Origin: an uncultured Methylococcaceae bacterium | GTDB lineage: Bacteria > Pseudomonadota > Gammaproteobacteria > Methylococcales > Methylomonadaceae | Direction of reading: 5' to 3' | DNA: 19,941 bases | Assembly: GCA_913009515.1 (NCBI GenBank) | Contig: CAJVYO010000006.1 | Coordinates: 1 to 19,941 of the forward strand | Shown here: positions 6,636 through 14,632 of the stretch, one piece after another | Layout: every line of letters starts with the position of its first letter | Numbering within the stretch: the first letter of the stretch is position 1 | The notes under the pieces: model-generated | Told to the model about the DNA's origin: nothing | Databases searched by the model: none | Seen by the model: only the letters and a program-made list of their open reading frames with translations | Made by a program: the position numbers and the translations under genes

Positions 6636-9600
6636 TACAGGCTCTATTAAGCGTAATATTTTTTCAATCGTTTTAATTACCAGTAGTTTAATATTACTGT
6701 TTTCCAGTCTCTTATTTTCAACCTATCAATATCAGTCATTTAAACAGGAACTTTATCAAGATTTAGATATACAAAGCCAAATACTCGGTGCAAATAGTCA
6801 GGCGGTATTATTGTTTGATGATAAGGTAGAAGCACAGCGGGTATTGAATAGCTTGCAATATGATCAGACTATTGAGCAAGCAATGATTATCAGTTTTGAT
6901 AAACAGCCGCATATTTTAGCTCAGTATCAAAAGTTTGAGAGTGATTTAGAGCCTGTTATTGTCAATTTTGAAGAATTACAGCAAAAGGGAGAAAATGCTT
7001 GGGAAGCGGCATCTTTTATCGCTCAAGCAGTGCCTATTATTGCGAATAATAAAAAAATCGGGAGTGTGGTGTTATTTGCGGGCTTTACTGAATTTTATCA
7101 ACAATTAAAATTTGCAGCTTTAATTATTGTTGCAGTGTTTATTATTTGTTTTTTGATTGCATTATGGTTTTCATTTATTTTTAGTGAACGCTTAAGTCGG
7201 CCGATTTTGCAGTTAATGCAATTTATGCGACAGGTATCCGATGAAGAAGCTTATGATTCTTTTTATACAACGCAGAGTTTTGATGAGATTAATCATTTAT
7301 CGGCGACGTTAAATCATTTGCTAGCCAATATGAATATTGCTAACCGTGAGCGTGATGCCGCACAACAATCATTAATGTTACACAATAGTCATTTAACCGA
7401 TGAAGTGTTTACGCGTACCAAGGAATTAGAGTTAGCGACCAAAAAAGCCGAGTCAGCGTCTGAGGCAAAGTCAGTCTTTTTAGCGAATATGAGCCATGAA
7501 GTACGCACACCGATGAATGCTATTTTAGGTTTTTCAAAGGTATTGCAAAATGATGTGGATTCAGCGCAGCAAAAGAAACAATTATCATATGTCATTGATT
7601 CAGCGAATTTATTAATGGAAATGATGAATGATATGCTGGATTTTTCTCGTATAGAAGCGAATAAAATTACTCTGCAAAATGAGCCTTTTATTTTAGCCAT
7701 AGAATTAACTAAAATTTATCAGATTATTATTGCCAAGGCAGATAATAAGGATTTACGCATACTATTTGAATTAGACCCTGAAATTAATGAATTATTAACG
7801 GGCGATAGTTTACGGCTTAAACAAGTATTATTAAATTTATTAATTAATGCGGTTAAGTTCACTGAGAAGGGTTCAGTCCGCTTGGTGATTAAATTATTAG
7901 CCTCTATAGAGGGTGAATGCAAAATAGAATTTAGTGTTTATGATACCGGCATGGGCATTAGTCTGGATAAACAAGTGAATTTGTTTGACCCGTTTAGTCA
8001 GGTTGATACCTCTATTACCCGTGAATTTGGTGGAGCAGGCTTAGGCTTAAGTATTTGTGATAAATTAATTCATACCATGGGCGGAGAATTAACGGTAGTT
8101 AGTTTTTTAAATCGGGGGAGTCATTTTAAATTTACGTTAAATTTCCAGTCTATTGAGTCGCATCAGGATGTTAGTGCTAATTTAGACTTAATAGCAGAGC
8201 ATCATGAATCTGTGCTGATTTTAGAGCCTTTCGAGGCTTACGCCGATTATTTAAAGCAATTAGTGATGGCGTTTGAAGTGAAAGCCGAGGTGTGTCATTC
8301 GGTGGCAGATTTAATCGAACAGTATTTAATGACTGAGCCTTTTGCGGGTTATACGACGTTAATTATTAGTGATGAATCCTTATATACCGCGTGTGTTGAG
8401 GCAGGGTTATTGGATTTTATTGAACATTATGCAATAAAATTGATTATATTGAAATGTGATGCTTATCGACCGGCCTCTAAACAGCAAAATTATGATGCGT
8501 TGGTGATTAATCAGCCAATATTAAGTCAGGAAAATCTGCAGGCAATTTTTCAATCTGAGCAACAACAAGTACAGCATGCAGCTTTATTAAATCCAACTAA
8601 AAAAATCACCTCTATTTTAAATAAGCAGCAAACTATTTTATTAGTTGATGATGTAAAAATTAATCGTGAGTTAATTTTATCTATTTTAGAAGGGCGTATT
8701 GATATTATTTTAGAAGCGGCTAATGGTCAGTTGGCGGTTGATATTGTGAGACAGCAGCCGGTTGATTTGGTATTAATGGACGTTCAAATGCCGGTTATGG
8801 ATGGTTTACAAGCCACTAAAATTATTCGGCTGGAATTGGAAAACCAAGTGCCTATTATTGGTATGACTGCCTTTGCAACGGAAGAAGATAAACAACGCTG
8901 TTTATTATTAGGTATGAATGATGTGTTGATTAAGCCTATCAATTTAAATACCTTAGAATTATTATTGGCTCAGTATTTAAAGGCATCCAAAATTGATGAA
9001 ACTGAAAAAGAGATTGTTATATTGGCTGATAATATAGACTTTCCTGATTTAAAAGGTGTCGATATTCAGGTGGGTTTGCAGCGTTTAGGCAATAATAAAA
9101 CGCGTTATTACGGTTTGTTAAAAGTATTTTACAAGCAGTATTATTTATCAGGACAAGAGTTATTACGCTATTTTTTAGATAAAGAATGGTTAAAAATTCA
9201 GGCTTTAGTGCATGAAATAAAAGGGGTTGCAGCAAATCTTGCCATAACCGATTTATCAAATAGTTGTGTGACGATATTAAATGATTTAGAGCATAAACCG
9301 TTAAGTTATGATTCATTAACACATTGTTTGGTAAATTTAGAAGAGGTGATGTTTTCATTAAAGTATTTACCGGTAGAGCTTGAGCCGTCTAATGTAAACC
9401 CTAAAAACAGCGTTGATAACGCTCAGTTGCGAGATAGTTTACAACAATTGCTTGCGGAAACATTAAAACAAAATTTTCAATGTATTCAAATGCTTGAAGA
9501 TTTGAATATAGGCAGTGACAGTCTTTATTTTGAACGACAGCAGGCGTTAAAAACGGCATTAGAACAATTTGATTTTAAACAAGCTCATCAGTGTGTTTGT

Positions 9601-9636
9601 TTATGGTTAGACGAAATAAATAAATTTAAAGAGTAA
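6625..9636 (+). CDS. CHASE8 hybrid sensor histidine kinase with receiver and HPt domains
   Basis: This is a 1003-residue inner-membrane hybrid kinase. TM1 lies at about 11-33, a CHASE8-like periplasmic domain at about 35-155, TM2 at about 163-186, and HAMP at about 187-240. The kinase core has HisKA with H291 (SHEVRTP) and HATPase with N408, D440 (DTGMGIS) and GGAGLGL at 469-475. A degenerate receiver-like segment spans about 528-650 and lacks the acidic pair. A true receiver follows with D675/D676, phospho-acceptor D719, T748 and K770. A C-terminal HPt domain carries H863 (HEIKG). The parts support a full H-D-H phosphorelay, with transfer to the next gene's receiver likely. CHASE8 is the domain of YfiN that YfiR acts on, so the overlapping upstream gene probably encodes its periplasmic partner. 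All catalytic residues checked are present. Confidence 0.92.
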   Translation: MQINTGSIKRNIFSIVLITSSLILLFSSLLFSTYQYQSFKQELYQDLDIQSQILGANSQAVLLFDDKVEAQRVLNSLQYDQTIEQAMIISFDKQPHILAQYQKFESDLEPVIVNFEELQQKGENAWEAASFIAQAVPIIANNKKIGSVVLFAGFTEFYQQLKFAALIIVAVFIICFLIALWFSFIFSERLSRPILQLMQFMRQVSDEEAYDSFYTTQSFDEINHLSATLNHLLANMNIANRERDAAQQSLMLHNSHLTDEVFTRTKELELATKKAESASEAKSVFLANMSHEVRTPMNAILGFSKVLQNDVDSAQQKKQLSYVIDSANLLMEMMNDMLDFSRIEANKITLQNEPFILAIELTKIYQIIIAKADNKDLRILFELDPEINELLTGDSLRLKQVLLNLLINAVKFTEKGSVRLVIKLLASIEGECKIEFSVYDTGMGISLDKQVNLFDPFSQVDTSITREFGGAGLGLSICDKLIHTMGGELTVVSFLNRGSHFKFTLNFQSIESHQDVSANLDLIAEHHESVLILEPFEAYADYLKQLVMAFEVKAEVCHSVADLIEQYLMTEPFAGYTTLIISDESLYTACVEAGLLDFIEHYAIKLIILKCDAYRPASKQQNYDALVINQPILSQENLQAIFQSEQQQVQHAALLNPTKKITSILNKQQTILLVDDVKINRELILSILEGRIDIILEAANGQLAVDIVRQQPVDLVLMDVQMPVMDGLQATKIIRLELENQVPIIGMTAFATEEDKQRCLLLGMNDVLIKPINLNTLELLLAQYLKASKIDETEKEIVILADNIDFPDLKGVDIQVGLQRLGNNKTRYYGLLKVFYKQYYLSGQELLRYFLDKEWLKIQALVHEIKGVAANLAITDLSNSCVTILNDLEHKPLSYDSLTHCLVNLEEVMFSLKYLPVELEPSNVNPKNSVDNAQLRDSLQQLLAETLKQNFQCIQMLEDLNIGSDSLYFERQQALKTALEQFDFKQAHQCVCLWLDEINKFKE

Positions 9637-9641
9637 TAATA

Positions 9642-10958
9642 ATGTTAGAAAATAAAGCTCAAATTTTTATTGTTGATGATAGCCCTATTAATATCAATTT
9701 TTTAGGCAGTGCATTAGAAGATGATTATGATATTCGTGCGTCAACATCTGGCAAGGATGCGTTATTATTTTTAGAAGAGAATACCCCTGATTTAATTTTA
9801 TTAGATGTGATGATGCCGAATATGGATGGTTATCAGCTAATTAAAAAGATAAAAAATAATAATAAATATATCAATATACCGGTTATTTTTGTGACCTCTT
9901 TAGATGATAGTTCATCTGAATTAAAAGGTTTTAAGTTGGGGGCAGTTGATTATATTACTAAACCGATTTCACCTGAATTAGTGAAAATACGGATTAAAAA
10001 TCATTTATTATTAAAACAGCAACATCAGCAGATTTTTAAGCAACATACCTTATTTGAATCGGTCTTTGAAGCCATTTCTGATGGGGTGATTGTGTATGAT
10101 GAAGAGAATCGAGTCACCGCAATCAATTCAAATATGACGAATTTATGGGGTAATATTATTGATACTGATGGGGTTGTCGGTAAATTAATACAAGATGTTT
10201 TTACTGACGATTTATTGCCTGTTATTGATCATGATAAAGAAGATATTAGGGCATTATCACGTTATATTATGGAGCCATTAACTGTGTCTACTGTCGATGG
10301 GATTATCGCCTTGGATGATGAGAAATACTATCATTATTTTGGAGCACCGTTAGAGCGTGAAGATGTTACTCAAGGTGGGGTGTTATGTTTTAAGGATTTG
10401 AGTAAAGAAATTAATTTACAGAAATCCTTAGAGGACATGGCGATTAGAGATGAATTGACATCGTTGTATAATCGTCGCTATTTCAATACTATTGCAGAGC
10501 GTGAAATGTTTAATAGCAAGCGTTATGGCACCATGCTCGGCGTATTGATGGTTGATATTGATTACTTTAAGAAAGTGAATGATACATGGGGACACAGTAT
10601 CGGTGATGCGGTATTAGTTGCTGTGGCAAAAACCATGAATGAACAAATACGTAATGTTGATTTTTGTTTTCGTTATGGCGGTGAAGAATTTATTATTTTA
10701 TTACCTAATATAACGGAATCCGGATTGATTGATGCGGGTAAACGCATTATGCGGAATATTAAGATGTTAAAAATAGAAAAAGATATTCAGGTGACGGTCA
10801 GTATTGGCGGTTCTTCTACTGAGTCTTTATCTAGCAACGATAGAGATACCATGGATAACGTGGTTAATTTAGCCGATGATGCCTTATATTCAGCAAAAGG
10901 TAATGGTCGAGATAGAATGTATTTAGCGGGTAATAATCAGGCGATTATCAATAATTAG
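9642..10958 (+). CDS. response regulator diguanylate cyclase (REC-PAS-GGDEF)
   Basis: This 438-residue protein is predicted to make cyclic di-GMP. The receiver domain (1-125) has the acidic pair 'VDDS', phospho-acceptor D55 in 'LILLDVMMPNMDG', and the 'VTS' and 'TKP' switch residues. A PAS-like segment covers about 135-255. The GGDEF domain (about 270-430) has an intact GGEEF active site at 346-350. An RxxD inhibitory site (R337-D340) lies exactly five residues before it, so product inhibition is likely. It starts 5 nt after the hybrid kinase stop and has no membrane segment. It is the obvious output of the upstream phosphorelay. There is no EAL or HD-GYP domain in the window to degrade the product. 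Confidence 0.94.
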   Translation: MLENKAQIFIVDDSPININFLGSALEDDYDIRASTSGKDALLFLEENTPDLILLDVMMPNMDGYQLIKKIKNNNKYINIPVIFVTSLDDSSSELKGFKLGAVDYITKPISPELVKIRIKNHLLLKQQHQQIFKQHTLFESVFEAISDGVIVYDEENRVTAINSNMTNLWGNIIDTDGVVGKLIQDVFTDDLLPVIDHDKEDIRALSRYIMEPLTVSTVDGIIALDDEKYYHYFGAPLEREDVTQGGVLCFKDLSKEINLQKSLEDMAIRDELTSLYNRRYFNTIAEREMFNSKRYGTMLGVLMVDIDYFKKVNDTWGHSIGDAVLVAVAKTMNEQIRNVDFCFRYGGEEFIILLPNITESGLIDAGKRIMRNIKMLKIEKDIQVTVSIGGSSTESLSSNDRDTMDNVVNLADDALYSAKGNGRDRMYLAGNNQAIINN

Positions 10959-10983
10959 GAGCAAGTAAGTCAATAGCTTGCTC
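10959..10983 (+). terminator. hairpin directly after the GGDEF gene
   Basis: GAGCAAG (10959-10965) pairs with CTTGCTC (10977-10983) starting right at the stop codon. The T-rich tract that follows is weak and interrupted (TGATTTATTT), so it may stabilise the mRNA end rather than terminate strongly. Confidence 0.45.
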
Positions 10984-10993
10984 TGATTTATTT

Positions 10994-11046
10994 GGGGCGT
11001 AGACTTTAGTCTACTTTTTAAAATAGTAAGCTAAAGCCTACGCCCC
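10994..11046. repeat. 53-nt imperfect palindrome between convergent genes
   Basis: The outer arms GGGGCGTAG (10994-11002) and CTACGCCCC (11038-11046) are perfect. After one A-C mismatch the stem continues with CTTTAG and CTAAAG and then weaker pairs, giving a stem of over 20 bp. It lies between the GGDEF gene (+) and parE (-). It looks like a dispersed palindromic (REP/MITE-like) unit and could act as a terminator for both genes. Confidence 0.65.
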
Positions 11047-11082
11047 GAGATCCTATGTATTTCTAAGTGGACTGGGTATATG

Positions 11083-12972
11083 TTAAATATTCGCGAGATT
11101 GCCTTTATCTTCTAGCCACATTTTTCGGTCTTGAGCCCGTTTTTTAGCGAGTAATAAATCCATTTTTTCCTCGGTTTTATCATCTTCTGCGATGGTTAAT
11201 TGCACTAAACGGCGTGTATCAGGCTCCATAGTGGTGATACGTAATTGGCTAGGATTCATTTCGCCCAAACCTTTAAAGCGTTGAATATTAACCTTACCTT
11301 TCAGTTTATCGGCAGTAATACGCTCTAAAATAGTTTGCCGCTCGTGTTCATCTAAGGCATAAAAAATATGTTTACCGACATCGACACGATACAGCGGTGG
11401 CATAGCAACAAACACATGACCGGCTTTAACTAAGGCATGAAAATGTTTAAAAAATAACGCACAGATTAAGGTGGCAATATGTAAGCCGTCAGAATCGGCA
11501 TCCGCAAGAATACAGATTTTACCGTAGCGTAAGCCTGTTAAATCATCGCTATCAGGTTCAATGCCGAGTGCAACCGCAATATCATGCACTTCCTGTGATG
11601 CCATGATTTGACTTGAATCGACTTCCCAAGTATTTAAGATTTTCCCCCGTAATGGCATAATCGCTTGAAATTCACGGTCACGGGCTTGTTTTGCAGAACC
11701 ACCCGCTGAATCACCTTCCACTAAAAATAATTCACTTTGTGAAATATCTTGGCTGGCACAATCCGCTAATTTTCCAGGTAATTGTGGGCCTGCCGATATT
11801 TTTTTACGCACGGCTTTTTTATTGGCTTTTAAGCGTTTTTGAGCGCTTAAGATAATCAGTTCGGCAATTTTTTCACCGGCATCAGGGTGCTGATTGAGCC
11901 ATAAGCTAAAACTATCTTTAGCGATGCCGGAAACAAACGGTGCACATTCCCGCGAACTTAAGCGTTCTTTGGTTTGTCCGGAGAATTGTGGGTCTTCATG
12001 TTTAATGGATAGCACGTAATGACAAAGTTCCCAAACATCTTCAGGGGTTATTTTAACGCCACGAGGTAGTAAATTACGAATATCACAAAATTCACGCATG
12101 GCCTCGGTTAAACCCGAACGTAAACCATTTACATGCGTCCCGCCTTGAGCGGTTGGCACTAGATTGACATAACTTTCAGTGACATTTTCAGCTAAGTTTT
12201 CGCTCGTCCAAATAATCGCCCATTCTGCACCGGCTTGCTTATTTTGCATTTTGCCCATAAAAGGCTCGGCGGGATAAAAATCAATGGCTCCAATACGGTC
12301 TAACAGATATTCTTCTAAGCCATTTTCATAATGCCACTGCCAAGATTCGGAGCTTTGTTCGACGGTTAAGCTGATTTTTAAATTAGGACACAGCACCGCT
12401 TTGGCGCGGAGGACATGTTTAAGTTTTAAAATAGAGACAGTTGCTGAATCAAAATAATGCGGGTCAGGTAAAAAATGCACCATGGTACCGGTATTTTTTT
12501 TAGTGACTTTGCCGATTTCTTTAAGTTCAGTTTTTTTATGCCCATCTGCAAATTGCATATGGTAAATATGACCGTTACGCTTTATTTCAATATCAAGTTG
12601 CTTGGATAGGGCATTCACCACCGATACCCCTACACCGTGGAGGCCGCCTGAAAATTGGTAATTTTTATTAGAAAATTTTCCGCCGGCATGCAGTTGCGTC
12701 AAAATAAGCTCGACACCGGGCATGTTTTGTTCAGGGTGCATATCAATGGGCATACCGCGTCCATCATCCTGAACTTTAATACTGCCATCGGTTAATAAGG
12801 TAACATCTATACGGGTTGCATGACCTGCAACCGCTTCATCGACGCTATTATCAACCACCTCTTGGACCAAATGATTAGGGCGACTGGTTTCAGTATACAT
12901 ACCAGGACGTTTACGCACAGGGTCTAGCCCTGTTAAAACCTCAATGGCGGCAGCATTATAAGATTCACTCAT
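11083..12972 (-). CDS. parE: DNA topoisomerase IV subunit B
   Basis: ParE is the ATPase subunit of topoisomerase IV, which decatenates daughter chromosomes with ParC. The 629-residue length is typical of ParE; GyrB is usually much longer. The GHKL ATPase shows 'QEVVDNSVDEA' with catalytic Glu E38 and N42, 'DDGRGMP' (69-75) and 'GGLHGVGVSVVNALS' (109-123). The TOPRIM domain has EGDSAGG from E419 and DADSDG with acidic residues at 491, 493 and 495. DADSDGLHI in place of GyrB's PLADVDGSHI-type motif supports ParE. It is divergent from xseB and convergent with the signalling operon. parC is not in the window. The ATG start has only a weak Shine-Dalgarno sequence. Confidence 0.95.
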   Translation of the reverse strand: MSESYNAAAIEVLTGLDPVRKRPGMYTETSRPNHLVQEVVDNSVDEAVAGHATRIDVTLLTDGSIKVQDDGRGMPIDMHPEQNMPGVELILTQLHAGGKFSNKNYQFSGGLHGVGVSVVNALSKQLDIEIKRNGHIYHMQFADGHKKTELKEIGKVTKKNTGTMVHFLPDPHYFDSATVSILKLKHVLRAKAVLCPNLKISLTVEQSSESWQWHYENGLEEYLLDRIGAIDFYPAEPFMGKMQNKQAGAEWAIIWTSENLAENVTESYVNLVPTAQGGTHVNGLRSGLTEAMREFCDIRNLLPRGVKITPEDVWELCHYVLSIKHEDPQFSGQTKERLSSRECAPFVSGIAKDSFSLWLNQHPDAGEKIAELIILSAQKRLKANKKAVRKKISAGPQLPGKLADCASQDISQSELFLVEGDSAGGSAKQARDREFQAIMPLRGKILNTWEVDSSQIMASQEVHDIAVALGIEPDSDDLTGLRYGKICILADADSDGLHIATLICALFFKHFHALVKAGHVFVAMPPLYRVDVGKHIFYALDEHERQTILERITADKLKGKVNIQRFKGLGEMNPSQLRITTMEPDTRRLVQLTIAEDDKTEEKMDLLLAKKRAQDRKMWLEDKGNLANI

Positions 12973-13052
12973 GTTCAGTTAATTACTCGTTAGGATTTTC
13001 ATATATAATGTTCAAATTAAATACATCGTATCATTAAATTATTTTTACTGAC
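12973..13052. promoter_or_regulatory. divergent parE / xseB promoter region
   Basis: This 80-bp AT-rich gap separates divergent genes. On the plus strand TATAAT at 13004-13009 is a perfect -10 for xseB but lacks a strong -35. On the minus strand TTGAAC (13010-13015) with TAACGA 17 bp on (12987-12992) could serve parE. The two would overlap, so the two transcripts may compete. The element assignments are tentative. Confidence 0.4.
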
Positions 13053-13286
13053 ATGGCAAGAAAGAAAACTAGCTCATTATTTGAAGATTCTATGCAAGAA
13101 CTGACTGAGATTGTGGAGCAATTAGAGCAGGGGGATATTTCTTTGGATGCCTCGTTAAAGTCATTTGAGCAAGGTGTAAAATTAACCCGTATGTGCCAAC
13201 AGGCTTTACAAGAGGCTGAACAAAAGGTGCATATTTTATTAGAAAAAGACGGACAACAAATTTTGGAGCCTTTTGCCGATGAGTAA
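13053..13286 (+). CDS. xseB: exodeoxyribonuclease VII small subunit
   Basis: This 77-residue helical protein matches XseB over its length: 'LFEDSMQELTEIVEQLEQG', then 'SLDASLKSFEQGVKLTR' and 'CQQALQEAEQKVHIL'. Several copies bind one XseA to form exonuclease VII, which degrades single-stranded DNA to acid-soluble oligonucleotides. It overlaps the start of ispA by 8 nt, the common xseB-ispA arrangement in proteobacteria. xseA is not in the window. Confidence 0.95.
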   Translation: MARKKTSSLFEDSMQELTEIVEQLEQGDISLDASLKSFEQGVKLTRMCQQALQEAEQKVHILLEKDGQQILEPFADE

Positions 13287-14175
13287 TGCCTTAAAAGATT
13301 ATTTAATAATTAGTCAACAACGTGTTGAAAAAGCACTTGATACCCGATTACCTGCCAATACCACTTTACCTAAGCGTTTACATGATGCGATGCGTTATAG
13401 CACCTTAGATGGGGGCAAGCGGATGCGGCCGATGCTAACCTATAGCGTGGGTAAGGCATTAGGATTAGAGCCTGAACTATTAGATGGGGCGGCGTGTGCA
13501 GTTGAAATGATTCATGTGTATTCCTTAATTCATGATGATTTACCGGCGATGGACGATGATGATTTGCGTCGCGGCAAAGCCACTTCGCATATTCAATATG
13601 ATGAAGCTACTGCCATTTTAACCGGTGATGCGTTGCAGGCTTTAGCCTTTCAATTATTGGCAAATGATAAAACTATGCAAGCGAGTGCAGAGACACGCAT
13701 CAAGATGATTACCGCTTTAGCAAAAGCCAGTGGTTCACAAGGTATGGTTGGTGGACAGGCGATTGATTTAGAATCGGTGGGTAAAACACTCAGTTTGCCC
13801 GAATTAGAAAATATGCATATTCATAAAACAGGGGCGTTAATTCGAGTCGCAGTACAATTAGCGACCTTATCTAAACCGGATTTAGATCCTAATGTTGCGG
13901 CTAAATTAGATCATTATGCAAAATGTATTGGCCTGTCTTTTCAGGTAAAAGATGATATTTTAGATGAAGAAAGTGATACCGCGACCTTAGGTAAAACGCA
14001 GGGCAAAGATCAGCATAATGATAAACCCACTTATCCTGCATTATTGGGATTAGCGGGGGCAAAGCAAAAAGCGCAAGATTTACATGAACAAGCGGTCGCG
14101 AGTTTAGCTGACTTTGGTGAAGAAGCGGATATATTAAGAGCCTTGTCACTGTATATTATTCAGCGTAGTCATTAA
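13279..14175 (+). CDS. ispA: farnesyl diphosphate synthase (polyprenyl synthetase)
   Basis: IspA condenses IPP with DMAPP and GPP to make farnesyl diphosphate for quinones, undecaprenyl carriers and hopanoid or carotenoid precursors. The trans-prenyltransferase signatures are present: 'GGKRMRP', the first Asp-rich motif DDLPAMDDDD from D86, and the second Asp-rich motif 'DDILDEESDTATLGK'. I start it at ATG 13279 (298 aa), overlapping xseB by 8 nt. A TTG two codons upstream is also in frame but less likely. Product length (C15) follows from the xseB-ispA context, not from a residue I can check with certainty. dxs, often third in this cluster, does not follow. Confidence 0.94.
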   Translation: MSNALKDYLIISQQRVEKALDTRLPANTTLPKRLHDAMRYSTLDGGKRMRPMLTYSVGKALGLEPELLDGAACAVEMIHVYSLIHDDLPAMDDDDLRRGKATSHIQYDEATAILTGDALQALAFQLLANDKTMQASAETRIKMITALAKASGSQGMVGGQAIDLESVGKTLSLPELENMHIHKTGALIRVAVQLATLSKPDLDPNVAAKLDHYAKCIGLSFQVKDDILDEESDTATLGKTQGKDQHNDKPTYPALLGLAGAKQKAQDLHEQAVASLADFGEEADILRALSLYIIQRSH

Positions 14176-14201
14176 TTTTTTATTAATAGACTTAATATTT
14201 A

Positions 14202-14210
14202 TGATATTAT
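14202..14210 (+). promoter_or_regulatory. extended -10 candidate for the STAS gene
   Basis: TGATATTAT matches TGnTATTAT and would give a start near 14217, about 33 nt before the ATG. A Shine-Dalgarno AGAGGA is at 14234-14239. This suggests the STAS gene can be expressed separately from ispA. Confidence 0.4.
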
Positions 14211-14249
14211 TACGAAAATAACTTAAAAGTTGTAGAGGATTTTGACGGA

Positions 14250-14549
14250 ATGGCAATAGAATATAATTTAAATGAAAATGGCGAATTGGCTATTAAAATT
14301 TCAGGCCGCTTTGACCATAGTGTTCATGAGCCAATGCGTAAAGCAACCTTGGAAGCTGAACAGGCTAAAACAGTTTTATTAGATTTAAGTCGTTCAACAG
14401 GAATTGATAGTTCAGCGCTGGGTATGATCTTGATTTTGCATGAAAGACTAGGCAATAATACTGAAGCCTTAAAAGTAAAAGGAACGATTGATAAAGTAAA
14501 AGAAGTTTTTAAGCTTTCAGGTGTTGACCGTTTTGTAACCTTTATATAA
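14250..14549 (+). CDS. STAS-domain anti-sigma-factor antagonist-like protein
   Basis: This 99-residue protein is a single STAS domain of the SpoIIAA/anti-anti-sigma type. It has alternating strands and helices, and 'LLDLSRSTGIDSSALGMIL' (about 44-62) contains the conserved DSSxLG (D53, S54, S55) whose serine is phosphorylated by the partner kinase in SpoIIAA-type switches. The C-terminal 'VKEVFKLSGVDRFVTFI' is typical. In partner-switch systems such a protein binds an anti-sigma kinase; it may instead bind another regulator. No cognate kinase, phosphatase or sigma factor is adjacent, so the pathway is unknown. It has its own Shine-Dalgarno sequence and probable promoter, and a terminator follows. 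Confidence 0.88.
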   Translation: MAIEYNLNENGELAIKISGRFDHSVHEPMRKATLEAEQAKTVLLDLSRSTGIDSSALGMILILHERLGNNTEALKVKGTIDKVKEVFKLSGVDRFVTFI

Positions 14550-14567
14550 AACTTTTAAAACGTTGAC

Positions 14568-14607
14568 GACATAAAAAAAGCCCGTTATTAGCGGGCTTTT
14601 TTATGTC
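14568..14607. terminator. bidirectional Rho-independent terminator between STAS gene and ilvC
   Basis: GCCCG (14580-14584) pairs with CGGGC (14592-14596). The stem extends through flanking A7 and T6 runs to GACAT and ATGTC, so both strands have a stem followed by a U-run. It ends the STAS gene (+) and the ilv operon (-). Confidence 0.9.
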
Positions 14608-14632
14608 AATCATTTACTGCGTAACGCTAAAA

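Noticed and set aside
9017..9358. 113-aa minus-strand open frame inside the hybrid kinase
   Set aside because: It is antisense to the HPt domain with its conserved H863; composition is low-complexity and no ribosome site was seen.
13273..13278. TTG start two codons upstream for ispA
   Set aside because: The ATG at 13279 gives the usual short overlap with xseB and a normal IspA N-terminus.
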